Shown: in pieces, positions 13,133 to 26,939 of the stretch
Numbering within the stretch: position 1 is the first letter of the stretch
Layout: each line of letters starts with the position of its first letter
NCBI GenBank assembly: GCA_016806645.1
Contig: JACSYO010001856.1
Location: 3,651,501-3,715,500 of the forward strand
Reading direction: 5' to 3'
Origin: Ophiodon elongatus
Lineage: Eukaryota > Chordata > Actinopteri > Perciformes > Hexagrammidae
DNA length: 64,000 bases
Position numbers and translations under genes: made by a program
The notes under the pieces: generated by a model
Told to the model about the DNA's origin: nothing
Seen by the model: only the letters and a program-made list of their open reading frames with translations
The model's database searches: none

Positions 13133-16100
13133 ACATGACAACAGTCACACAAGCCTCAGAAGAAAGCAACCTTTGTTTTGGGGTTTTACTTTGAAGATCT
13201 ATAGAAAAGGAAAACAACAATGCTTCATTTATTCTATTTTCAACTCCCAGCCTCTTATAAGGAATGGAATGGAAAAAAAAACAAGAAAAAAAAACATGCA
13301 GACTTCAGAAATTGTTTATTAAGGACTCGAGATCTGATGCAGTTTCAAATTAGCATGAAGGCAACCGGCGATATTTTCAAAGCTTGCTCTGTTTGAATCT
13401 CTTGACGGATATTTATAGCCGAAACAATAGGACGCAAACACACAGGAATATATACTTTTTGAGATATTTTTCCCTGACTACTTGTTTACCAAGTCGTCAG
13501 TGAAAAAGTTAAGTTGAACGTAGCTATATTTTCCCGGCAGCTCTGAGAAGGGGGGAGGAAGAGAGGGGAGAAGAGAGGAAAAGAGGGAACTTTGGAGAAA
13601 AGAAAAATGGCTGCGGTTATCAAAAGGACTCGGCACATCTCTTAAGGTTTCTTTCAGAGTATTTGAAGGCGATGAGGGAGGGGGCCCTCTCTTAGCTCTG
13701 TCACTCCCCCCATCATTAAAAATGAACCCCATTGAGTGGGAGAGATGGAGCGACGCCGAGACTGCGAGGAACAAAGCTCTGACAGGCCTGAAGCAGCCGC
13801 CTTTCTGCATGACAACAAACACATCTCTGGGTGAGCTGACAGCAGGCAACACAAGGGGGACCCCGAAACGCCCTCTCTTCTCCCCCTCCCCCGCCCACCG
13901 CGTTAATGCCAGCTTTACCTGCCGCACCCTGCGTGCAACTCCTCCACCGCTGGCTGGAGTCGGGAGCCACCGACAGCTTGACCCGCAACGTCTTGCTGCT
14001 GCTGGGAGAATGGTTGACGGAGGCGTCCACGACCTCATAGATGGTGTGGAGCAGGCTGGTGATGTCCTGCAGGACAGAAGGGGTGGAGGGGGTTTTACAC
14101 ACGGCATCCATTTGAGATGAGAATCATTTGATCAATGAGTATTAAATCAGAAAATCAAGAAAACAGGCCACATAGAAGACTATTTGTATCACTCGACTGT
14201 TTGAATTCAATATTCGGCAGCTTTGTGCATTACAACTCTGTATCATAAGTGTCATGCTAGCGAGGAATTTAAAGAAGTGACTCAGTGAGCAGAGAACAGA
14301 GAACACTCACTGATGTCAGTTGTTTTAGTTCAGCTTTCCAAGTTGAAGCCATCAGACACGGCGTAAAGGCAAGTTATAAATTCATGAAAAGAAACGCCTT
14401 GGCGGCAGCAGAAGAGGCTGACTGAGATGGCAGGCCTGATGCGAGTCGTGTTCCGGCTGTGTGAGCGCTACACTTTCTCCATTTAATTCCTGTCTACACC
14501 TTCCAATGAATGCACGAAAGCATGTGTACATAAACTCAACCGCACGTGAGCGCACATTCGCATTTAAAAAACGGAGGATGCAACGCTGATTTCAGAAGGA
14601 GGCAACGACAGCCATATTTGGACAGCTTCATTTGCACATAAAGTGATGCAGTCTCTCGTGGCTGTTTAGAAGCTGGATTTTTGCACTGATGAGTGTTTGT
14701 GCGCACCATACTGAGATAATGACTCCCTCTTGGGTGCTAGCAAGTGTGCTGGATCTTTTCAGAGCAAACCGAAATCTTAATTGTCCTTTAAAAATGCCAC
14801 CTGGTGGTGATGTGAAATGAACCGACTCAGACAGTATCTCAAAGCTCATTAGTGTTTTACTTCAGATGGTAACACAGTTTCACCATAAGAGCACCTTTGA
14901 CAGAACTGCTGAGAATTAAGCCGACGCCACACAAAGACTCCAACGGCATCATTTTCACTCACTATCGCACTTTGAATCATGAGAAAAAGGACTGCTATGA
15001 ATTCTTCAGGGACCGGTTCCACATACTGGTTTCAGACAAAGACGCACTGTAAGAAAAAAGTCAAATGAAATAAAATAAAAGCTTCCTGTGTCATTTTTGG
15101 TTTCCTTTTCTTTTTTTATTTGCGTGAAGGAATAGAAAAAAAAAGTTGGAGAAGAAAGCTTTTCTTTCCCCCTTCCAACCGCCGTCTGCTGTCTCACGAG
15201 CCATGGAGCCACAGGCAATGCCAAAAAAACTGCACAGCCAACCGCACTGAGGACAGCTCGAGTCTCTTTGCGCCGTTTCAAGTCGTTCTCAAAAAACACG
15301 GGCCTTTCTGGATGTTCCCTCAGATCTGTACCAGGCAGACGCAAGCCACAAGGTACCTCGCAGGATCGGAAACACGCAGGCGTCGCTGGATTTGGTTCTT
15401 AGCAGTGAGATTGGGTTTGAGGCTTGTGACTTCTATCCTCATTTTCTTTTCTTTTTTTTTTGGGGTGTGGCGATACCAGAATAGTGCAGAATTTAAGATT
15501 TACAGGGAGGTTATTGATTCACTCTCACACCCAAAAGGGGGGTGTTTTGTCGCTGTGAGCTGCTGACCAGAAGCATTTTGCAACCATTAAAATCTGCCTA
15601 TTCAGACATGTTTAATTCATATTTTCATTTTTGTTAACTTACAAAATCTTAAAAGCCTCATTTTATGTGATTAACACGTTAATGGAATTCTTACTACAGC
15701 TACTTTGCGGTGTTTGAGGAATTCATTGTTTGTTTCTTACATCTATTTATGAGTTCATTCATTCATAAAAGTTATTTTTTCTTCCAGGTAAATCAAGATT
15801 ATTACCTCTCTGGTGACTTTGCCGTTGTTGTCAAAGTCGTAGAGGGTGAAGGTCCACTCCTGTCGGTTATCCTCCTCCACAGAGACAGCACACTCCAACT
15901 CCTTAAAACAGAGCAGCACAGAACTATCAGTATCATCCGGCGTGTACATGCGTGTGTGTCAGTGTGTTTTGCCATTGGCCTAGTTTCATCCAGAGGGGAG
16001 GTAATAAACGTCCTGTTCGGTGTCGACACTCACTTCAAACTGGAGCTGTTTCTGTGGCCCTGCGGGGGATTGGCTGTCCCTCTCCTGCATCTTCTCCTCC

Positions 16101-18040
16101 ACACAGCAGCTGTCTGTCTTCTCTGGGGGTAAAGCCACTGCAGTGACACACACACAGAGAGACACACACACACACGCAAAGATAAAAGAGAGAGCCTGAG
16201 GATGGAAACGTTGGGTGCAGTCATAACCTGAGGATATGTCGTCGCCTTCAAGTGTTTCTTGTAAGCTCCTACTTCCGAGTTTGGCAGCCGCAATTAAGAT
16301 GTGTCGCATATTCAAGTGCTCCTGGTTGGAAATAAACCCACACAGCCAAACTCCTCAGTTTTTGTCTCACTGCTTTTATTCTGAAATTGTATTTTAATAT
16401 TTATAAAAAAAGAAAATAATCTGTATGCTAGTTAAGTACACTACAAAATATTCTCTAATGAAAGCACAGGATCTGTTGTGTTCAGCGTAAGTAATGCATA
16501 CAGAGTATCAACAACATTAAATGTTGCAACTGGAAAATCAGAGCTTGTAGCTAAAATGTTGTTTGGTTGCAAAAATGCACTTAGCTAGTAGGGTGTATTT
16601 ACAGTATTTGTGATAATACTCAAAAAAGGTGACAGAAAATGTAAGCACAGTTTGGCACTCACAATCAAAATGTGCTCTTTGGAGCTAATTGACCTAAATT
16701 GGTCTTTAAGTTGCCTCTACCAGTACTGAAAACACACGTGTGGTAACAGCTTTGGATTATTTTGAAGGTTTTATGTCAGATCCTTATTGCATGATTCCAG
16801 AGAGCCAAAGTACTGTTGAAACAAAACATTGATATCAAGACTGGAACTGAAATCCAAGATGTCAATCCAATAGAAACAGAACCATTTTTTTTTTTTAAAC
16901 TATGACAGAAATATTTCTCCAATGGCAAAAGCTCTTCCATCAACCACAAATGTAATAACAGTTTTTCAGCTTTTAGCTGCAGTATATATTTAACCCAAGG
17001 GGTTCACACTGAGTGGTGGTGTCAAACATAAAAAACTGAATGACATAACATGTCTTAAACGTGATAGAATATTCGGATATAAATGGCGGATCGGAAACAG
17101 CATGTGAACATGAAAAGGCCCGCGGGGGACCCGTGGGAGCTTTAAGGAATGACATTCACTGTAAATTACCATCCAGACATGCAGTAAAGGCAGAAAGTCC
17201 AGCGGGAGAACTAATCCGTCATGTGCACTTAAACTGATGGCCAGATCCACCTGTGTGGAGCCCGACAACATTTACTATATCACACAAGTCAATGATTGTT
17301 TCCCTGGACTACAATTTACGACACCGATTTCCCAGACAGGATTCAAACGGAGAATGTCCCGTTGACAAATTTAATACTCCTTTTAACACCAAATCAACGA
17401 GCCTAAAAACGGAAAGTTTGCCACGGACGTGAATGCATCGACGCTGGGTTTTCCACAGCCCCGCTCTGTTGTGAAATCAACGAGCACATGTTCCTCTATA
17501 AGCTGAGAGAATCATTGAAACTGGGTCAAACGGGGGTTAATTCAACATTATGTTAACATCTGTGGCGACAGTTAATGCTGGTGGTTTTTTTGGGGGGTTT
17601 CAGAGGGGGTTTCCACTATATTGTCAGATTGTCCACCATGGGGGACAAATATAACACAACTGTCCCCGTCTGGCTCGATATTTTAGTTTCAGCGTTGGAT
17701 GCTGGCCCAGACCTGATGCAACCAGATATCCTTCTCCGCTTTGAAATCCAGCATTTGTTTGACACATGAGGCCACAAGAAACACGCGACATGTAAACTGA
17801 GATTTGGGAGGCGTACACGGCGGCTCCTTTGCGTGGCTCTATGGAATTGCTTCATCCCCACATATATACATATATGTTTGTTTTTCGCAGAGGCTTGTCA
17901 TAGCCAGCCTCTACTCAGCCACAGCCCCTTTATGTTTTTACCTCTAGTCATTTAGCTTTGCATGAGCATCAGCTCCGCTCCCCCTCATCCAATCACAATC
18001 CTGCGGGCCGCACACACACCCATAAACCCACACAGACCAC

Positions 18041-18078
<38 letters not shown>

Positions 18079-21000
18079 CCACCCTCCCCTGCTCCTCTCT
18101 GCTCTGCCACACTTTGAAGTTCCGTTCTCAAACCTTTTGGAAGAAGATCAGACCGGCTGTAAAACAGAATCACTAATTAATTAAGCCAAGTCAAATCTGA
18201 AACACTGTTTGTTTGCTCGCCAACGGAGCAGACACAACAGCCCAATTTCTTTCCTCCTGATCCAAAGCAGATCAAAGCAGACCTGTCTCATCCCTGGGTA
18301 GGGGAAAATGCCAGAAATGAAAGGCATCATCCCAGGGAGCTTTTACCAACTTTTTGGAGAGGAGCAGCATTTGGGGTCCCGCTGTTTGATCATCTGAGGT
18401 GCTCAAAGGGAACATTGTGTGCGAGGGCAAATCTGTTCCGTAGTAGGCTCAATATGGTGGTGAGATGCTTATCTCAAAGCTAATGAAATGCCGGGAGGAG
18501 TAACAGTAATCTGCTATCACCCTCCTCTCTCTCTCTCTCCCCCCACCTCCACCACAGACATAAGCCGACTCTTTATGAGAGGAGCTGAGCCAGGGGATTG
18601 GCTGCACATCAGATCTGAGGGGCAAGACGAGGGCAGCCGAGGCAGGCACCCTCCAAGCCAAGTCCATTTTTTCAGCAGCCATGCAATAAAGACGTGCATG
18701 CATACACTCGTACACAGAAACGGAGGCAGGTCTGGAGATCCAATCACTCCCAGCTTAGCTTGGCGACTGTATTGCACCTAACTGGGCCTGTCCCCCTCCT
18801 CATACATGGGGACAGCTCAGTGCTGGGCACTAAAGGGATTTTAGGGGTGGTAAGGATGGGATGGCCTTCGAGGTGATCGCAACATTGTCTCGTCCTTCAG
18901 AGGCCACCACTGAAGTACTCATTAGCAAGGCACTTCAATCATCCGGCGGGCTTGTTCAGCCACTGGACTGTGCTGGGTAGCGCACATGTGAACAAATCTA
19001 ATCTGAAACAAGGTGCTGATGGAGAGTTTATTCAGCAAACTTTCCCCCGGTTAACAAAAGGTTAAAAGAACTTAATAAAAAGCCCATGTAAGATCTTCTT
19101 GCATGCTGGCAGTTACGATGTAAAGTAACCTAAAGACACTTTCATCATTGAGCCCTTCTTCCCTCCTTTGTAATTTTTGCAGGCAAGTTCTTTTTTTAAT
19201 ACCAAGTGCTTCCTTAAAGCCAGAGGAACGAAGGCTTTTATGTGTGTTGGTTGTCTTATCATCTCTGCTCTCACTGTTTTCTATGTCGTTTTTTCCCAAA
19301 CTTGTCCTTGTTACATGTATGGACAACGGATCAGATCACTGCACTAAACGCAGTTTGTGCAGGGGGCATCATAAATCCACCACAAATGTCTTTATTTGGG
19401 TACAAGAGGGCCTGAGGTACAAAATGCCGTGTCATTATTCCAAACTAAACTGAAGAAAAGTTTAGTTAACAAATGGTTTTGCTACGCATTAGACAGTAGC
19501 TGTAAATCAAACATTTCATAATTCTTTTGGGGGAGACAAAAGAAAAAAGTGAATCTTCGAAACACCCTGCTGGTGTGAATAAAAAACAAACAAAAAAAAC
19601 AATCAGTTGATTAACCCCAACTACTAAAATCTACACTACAAAGTATGGGAAGCAAAACTGTGTCCCATTCTCCCTGACTGAGACCTCACTTTAGCCCACT
19701 TCAAAGTTCTGGTATTGTGACATTTCTCCACCCACAAACATGACAGTTGCTTGTCCTTGCTAGCTGACACTGAAGGAGTTTGTAAATTAAACATGATGTA
19801 TTGAATTCTTTAGATGTCTGTTATGGAAATATCCGCCCAAAGTCTGCAGAATGTTTTTATTGAAGCAAATTATTTGGGCCTTCGTCTTTTGAATCACTGA
19901 GAATGAACGGAGCAGCGTGTTCTAATTAGCAACATCTGTCTTGAAGGGAGGACAACCTCGGCCCAATGATTGCAACTCATTTCGTGCTCCATTTATCAAT
20001 CGCGTTGTCTCTCGTCTCTCTATTTAGTCTGTTATCCAGTCAAGCAGAGCTGAAATAAAAGGGAATTTTATGATTTTTTTGCCACTCTTCCAAATCCTCG
20101 TTCAACTCTCCATTTTTGCCTCCGCCTCACGTCCGATCCTGTCTTTAAATGGGAGGGAGAGACTTTCTCCTCCTGGAGCCCTTAATCCAGGATCACATCA
20201 CATCAGGGAAAAACATGAAGGAATTGAGGCACTTTGCAGGGCACCACTGGGGGAGGGGTGGATGAAAGATGGAGGAGGTGGAGAGGCAGGAGGGAAAGTA
20301 AAGAGGACCTCATCAGCACATTGTTGGGGCTTAGAGAATGGGTGTGGAGCAAAGGGGAACGACTGCAACTAAAAAAAAGAACCACACAAGTACCTGGAGG
20401 GCTATTACAAACTGTTTTTTTTTTTTGCAGGCAAAATCAGTGGAATGAGCTGGTGTAGCCTTTGGTGATGGGCCTACCTTCTAAGCGGTAGTGTTCATCA
20501 CCGATCCTCTCGGCACATGCTTGATCCATGGCATCCTGAAAACAGAAATATACAGAACAACATACATAAATCACCATTTCAAGTCATATAATGGAGAAGC
20601 ATCATATTTTTGTCACATAAAAAACAAACATCTTTAACGATGCAAATCCACAGCACAGCTTTCCAACACACGGTGACATGCCCGAATCAAAATTACAGCG
20701 TTTATACAGCTATATATGAACAAAGTTTGACAACTGTGCACTGAGCTTAAACAGCAGCGGAAAGTTTAAAAGGACGGTAATTGCAGGACTGAAGCAAACT
20801 GAGCATTAAGACTGGCAGTCAGAATTGAGACTATGAAGGAAGCGTCTAAATCGCCGCCGTCGGCCCTGCAGGATTCTGAGAAGAGGGCTGGTAGTAGGGC
20901 TATTTCGGTGGCAGGCTATCATTGCAACGACGCGTTCAGGGACTTGTTTTCATCCAGGACTGTTTTCACCCGCGCCCCCTCTCCTGGCAGCCCTGTCTGT

Positions 21001-21389
21001 TAGTGCATACCACAGAGGCTGGAGGGACATGCGATCCCCGGGCTTCACTATGGAAAAGTCCGGCTCAGGTATCCATGTGGCATTGCAGTCACCTGGCCCA
21101 AAAACCATTACTCAGGGGGTTGAGAAAGGCATGTACATGCACACATCCGTTCGCACAAAGTCCAACGCGTTCACACACACACATTCAACCCCTGGTGCCC
21201 CTGGCGTACTTTCAACAAAAAAAACATTTGTCCGTCTATCAATCTAGATAAATTGCTAACAGACTCTGCTGATAGATTCCTATCAAAGGGAGATGATTAA
21301 CCTTAATAATAAATAATTAACTTCATACAATCCTTGGATATGAGTGGGAGTGCATGTGTGTTTATTGTGCACACGCTGCTGTGTTCATA

Positions 21390-21452
<63 letters not shown>

Positions 21453-24400
21453 ATGCGTGCGTGCGTGTGTGCGTGTGCGTGTGTGTCAGAGGCAAGGCTG
21501 TGTCAGCGTGAGAGGGGATTTCTGTGTAATCCAGAGAGGTAGAAGGTCAGATGGTGTGATCCTACCCTCCTCAGACTAGTGCCGGCGAGGCTGCAGCGCT
21601 GTGGGTGGCCTCAGGAAGAGAATACAGCGAACCCACAAGACTAACTGGCTGGCTGGCTGTCAGACTGATGCCCCAAAGCAGGGACCCGGGATGAACCTGT
21701 GTTTGTGGTTGGTATGAACGGATCACACGTTCCGATCCGGCTTCACGACCCTGGTTTTAATGTGGTCCGCTCAGCTTTGGTATGATGAAGGGGAAATCAG
21801 TAGTTTCTTTGATGATTGCAGGATTACATTAGGCTTGCTGTATGCAGGCAAATTAAGGGTATAAATACAGTATAAACTGTCCAATAGCCCAAAGTGTTTT
21901 TGACAAGGTAAATAATAAAGAGGAAGAACCAATTTGCCAGCAAAATTTAATTCAATTTATGCTTGGGACCACTTATCGACCACAGCCAATTAGTTTAACA
22001 CAATCAATCTTAATCATGTATTATTTGCAATGGGCAATTCATTCATGTGAAATGAAAGATGATTACTTCTAAGTCTAACTGTAACCGAATACTGATAGAA
22101 AAACAAGTTTTAAACAATATTATTTTTCTTAGGATTTACTGTAGACGTTTGATATGGTTGAATTTAATTGCATAGTAAATATTTACTGATAAAATAAATA
22201 AAAATACTACTGTCTACTGGTGGATGTTTTAGTGTCTGATACAAAGTCTCAGTTCAGTTGTTGTAGAGTTGTGTGACGTGTTCTTAAGTGTGCTTAAAAG
22301 AAATTCAACCTGCATTGGACCCATTCACACGAGACGGCTGTCGCAGGTTAATTATGGGTTGTCACCGTTAGCAGAGACTCCAGTCTGCCGCACAGTTATA
22401 TATTTCACTGCTAAACCATAGAATTATTCAGAATGACATCACATAATTACTAGGCAAAGTTTCTGTTTAAGTTTAATTTAGTTGTCTGTTGCGGCCATAC
22501 ACACGCTCGTCCTCTCCGTCTCAAACTGAACCCAGGTCAGGAGGATGGACCTGAAGGAGGGTTGGTTGCGGCGTGTTGCGGCGTGTTGACCCACTCAGAT
22601 GGATCACAGACATGGGTGTGACCCGTGTCGATCGGGAATGGGGTATCACACTGTGGTAACGTCAACACTGGCCTCTGTTTCCAACGTAGTCTCACATAAA
22701 AAATCTAATCCCTCCACAATCAACATTCCTCCAATTGCCCACATGTAAAGACACATACACCCACACGCAGATACAGCAGCTCGACTATTCTTTTCTGCTT
22801 TTTTGATGAATGATCCAAAATTATTGAGGGGTTAACCAGGAACGTGAGAAAAGGGGGGAAGAGGAATGTGCTAATTGGTTGTTGTCTGTGGTGATGGATG
22901 GGAATCGTATTATTAGTGCGTGCTAGGGTTACTCTGGGATTTGCTCTGGTCAGTATAAAAAAAGGAAAATATGCCATGCTTTTCTTTTTTACGTCACTCA
23001 CAGACACACACAAACACACTAAAGTCTGCGTGTGTTTCATCAACATAAAAAGGGAATATTTGTTTAAGTCCTTGTTCTCCGCTTCTATGGCGATACAACT
23101 CTGAACCAACGACTGCATCCATTTCCCAGATAATCGCCGTGGCAGTGGTTGATCGGACATGCTCATCCTCACAATCTGTCGTGATGCAGCCTCTAAAGAG
23201 CACTTCCAGACTGACTGACCCGACGACGCTGCCACTTTTGAGCTTAGCCCTTTAGATTCTGGCTTTGGCAGTGAGTGATATGATTGTCCGGTGCCCAAAA
23301 AAAATAAAATAACATGTAGTTCTAAAAAGAGTGTTTGCCTTTGAGTTTCCTAAGTTTCCACCAGCCAATTAGTCACACGAACAATGAGGCACATTTCTCT
23401 GCCCTGCTCCAGAAAAGGAAGATTTTAATGACAGAAGTAACATTACTGGCCACACTATTTAGACCTACAAGAAAGAAATCTTGGACGTATGGTGGGGTTA
23501 ATCTCCTTAACCCCAACAGTAACTTGAATGACACACTTTACAGTTCTGTCAGTCCCACTAAGGAAGGATTGAGGGGACTCCAGGTCATATTACTAAGATG
23601 CCTCTGCCCCTTCTCTTCAGCTAGGTCTTCACTCCACCTTGTTTTGATTTAGTAAATGACCATGCAATCTCCTTTTATGTGTTTTGTTGCTGTAACAAAC
23701 ACTGGTTCTAAATCTTCTATCTTCCTTTGAGCTCCATCTCTTTTGTCTCACAGACTCCACCAAAATATACAAAAGCCTGTTGGAAAGACTGTTTTGCTAA
23801 AACCAACTGGGCTTTTTCGACAAGGTGAAAAACATAACAAAGCATCTTGTTTCGAAAAAGCATTAAATATTGTATTCAATGAATATTATTCAATATACCA
23901 AACTGAAGACTGCATAAAAAAGCAAATTGGAAGACAATATTAAACAGACATCAAAAGACTGAACATCTTTTTTTAAAGGACAAAGGCTTATACTGAAGAA
24001 GAAGCAGCAGAAGTAGCAGTGACAGTAGTAGCAACAGTATAGTAACTGCATGTAAAGGCTGTGTTGGACAAGAGAGTAAGTCAGTCCACTTTGTTAAGCC
24101 AAAGAGGATAAAAGCTTGAACTATCTTCCTTCAGTTTGATTTGAAATGAAAGAGCTCAAAGTGGATTTGGCTAAAACTGCGATACTGGTTATCCCCCTCC
24201 AAAGTGATTTCTCCACTAATGAGTAAAAGACGAGGCTCAACTGATGCAACATTTGCAAATACTTAATGAATCTGAAAATCTGGCCTCATCAAACTCTAGC
24301 ACACATGGTATACGTGTAAATGACCATTGCTACAGTTACCACAAAAGAGCCATCAATCGCTTTTGGTGCAGCAACGAGCTAGTGATGGGTTTCTCTTGAG

Positions 24401-26865
24401 ACTCTTGCTAATTCAAGGGTCAGAGGTCACTGTGGGGGAACATTTTTAGGCCAAAGGAGAAGCCACCCCTCCCTCCCGCCCCTGGGGGCTCAACCACAGC
24501 TGTATTGCTGATTAATCACGTTATACATTGACAGTTGCCGAGTTTGCAAATTTGTAGCCGCTTGTCTCTGTGGCTTGAGGTCCAAACTGTTTTATAAAAT
24601 CAACAGCAAGCTGTCACTTCTCCGTGTCTGTGCAGGATTTGGTCAGAGGTCAGTGCTGGCTTCAGGGCACAAACTAAGCATCTTTCTACTGCACCTGGGA
24701 CCGGCTAAAACAAGTTTCCAGACATGATGTTAAATGTTCTGTGGAGACCACTGGATAAAGCATTCTGCTTTTATCAGCAGCCAGGTCCTTCAGAGCTTCT
24801 TTATGGCTTTTAGGACAAGGGATTGTGCGGCCCCTGTGTGTTTTAAACTCGTTCAAGCCCCTCCACATACAGTGATTTATTACTGGGCTGTAACACAGAA
24901 CACAGTGTGTCTGCACCATTACAGCATCCCGTCTACATTACTCGCCAACCTGAAGGCCTGTTTGGTTTGGCCATTGGAACTATTTGGCAAACCTCATCAA
25001 TGCCCACTTCATGAATTTGGATATACCACAGACAGATTAGCATATATAAGAATAATACTATTGACTGAACAAACACTTTAACAAGTTGTTTTTTTAAGAA
25101 TGGTGACCAACCTTCTCCCCTCCGCATGTTTTCCTTACTGACGAAGATTTCAGGTCTAAAACATTATAACAAGGAATGCTCCAGGCCTTTGATTGATTAA
25201 TGTCAGCTATAGAAAATTCATAATCATTTCGGTTAAACTCCATTATAGTGCACCCATGTAAATACAGAGTAATGCAGGAGGCAGCACTTGGAAGGTGTTA
25301 CTCAAGAACACTTTCAGCTACAATCATTTCTATGGTTTTCACAAACTCTCAAAAGGCATTAGACTTCAGTATTTACCTTAACATTAGAGCACACAACAAC
25401 ATAGCTGTTAAACTTAGAATGAATGGGCAATGTAATTAACATAGCTTACAGAAGCAAACCCCTCTTCCTTGTGGTGTAACTTGGTGTTGCCAAAGTAATA
25501 TATGCAGTCCAAAGATTTGGTGAGTGGGCATGAAATGATACAGTGACTAAAATAAATGTTATCCCAGTAACACATATTTATAGTCACTCACCAACATTAT
25601 TTCGGAAACTGCGTGAAAATGCCACATTGCTGTTGACACTGTTCATTTTCATCTTGGCTCACAAGTCAAACACGACAGCCCTAAAAAGGTAGCTAACCTC
25701 ACCGACTTAAAAAGCTCCATGTTGTCAGCAGTTTGAATCCCCACATTTTCTTAAAAATAGTGCGATAATGTTAAACCACCCAACTTGTCCCATGGCTGCT
25801 AACCTTGATCTGCATGAATGAATGAATGAATGAATGAATGCGTTTGCCATTTTGCATTTCAAGCTCCATATTGTATGGCGATGAGAAAGCGAGAGAGAAA
25901 GTGAAAACGACAGTGAGTGAACGCTGGCACAGAGCACACTTGGCGAGATAAGGCAGAAAGTAGCCTCGAGCGTCATCTTTACTCTGGCACTGCAGACATG
26001 GACCCACTGGGCCAATTTTTCTCTTCTGCTATGAGTGTGCGTTTGAAAGCGAAAGGGTACATTAAAGTGCAAGTAATACGTACTTGTATGTGATTGTGGG
26101 AAAGTCCCACAAGGCCTCTCGGTCTCTACGCTGTCTGCCTCCGCGACCCACCACACAGGCTGACAATTTATGCGGCCAACGACAGCTCCCCCTGATCCAA
26201 CGCCAGGGCTCAGTGGAGGCAGGCCTCTAGAGCAATGGCAGTGCTACTGGCACTCCATCAAAACCCGGGAAAAATCTCATTAGGACTGTGCCTGGGTGCC
26301 TCCTGCTCTGTACCCAACCCATCGCAAGGAAACACCTTCAGGATTGCAACGCTTGGAGCGGCGGTGCAGACATGAAGCGGGGAGAAACACACACATGAAA
26401 AGGCCATTTAGCAAAGTGGGCTCGACAGGCAAAGTGACAGAGACGAGGTTGAATGAGGGAATATGTGCTTCGTGTCTGCCTCCCCCTGGGCCTTCACAAA
26501 CGGCTGAGGTCGCTGACATTCACATAAAAGCCACCCAACACTGGAGAGTGTGAAACAGAGCACTACAGAAAGTAAGGCGTGATTATTCACACTCGTGCCA
26601 TATTTTTCACAGCTACAGCTTGATAGCTATAGTGGACTACGGGTTGGGTAGTATCATTAAATACAAAAGGGACTGTCCTCGTACCAGGCATGTTAAGATA
26701 CACTTAACTTGTCATCATGTCTTTGTGCATTGCTGCACTTGGCAAACAAAATGCTTTTGATGGATTCTGTCTCGGCTGGATAACAGCCATCAGCTGAAGT
26801 TTATGAATTACTAATGGAGAAAACAGCTGTACAGCATGGGACTTTTCAAAATCTCTAGTGCGCAC

Positions 26866-26898
<33 letters not shown>

Positions 26899-26899
26899 C

Positions 26900-26939
<40 letters not shown>

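Noticed and set aside
12853..13220. Poly-Val/Cys and poly-Thr/His frames over CA repeats (also at 21354, 26704, 28333, 33704)
   Set aside because: Dinucleotide repeats have no stops in several frames. These are artefacts.
12919..13919. Direct splice of exon 7 to exon 9, or use of the internal GCG|GTGGAG donor in exon 7
   Set aside because: The direct splice shifts frame to an early stop. The internal donor is phase-compatible but a poor match to consensus and drops residues that have a normal donor. The microexon gives good sites and family-like sequence.
13478..14107. 209-codon minus-strand open frame
   Set aside because: It overlaps nkd1 exon 7 in a different frame and runs through intron 7. 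The conserved EF-hand exon is in another frame.
22720..23298. 192-codon minus-strand open frame in intron 3
   Set aside because: No recognisable domain, low-complexity stretches and no splice context. Consistent with chance.
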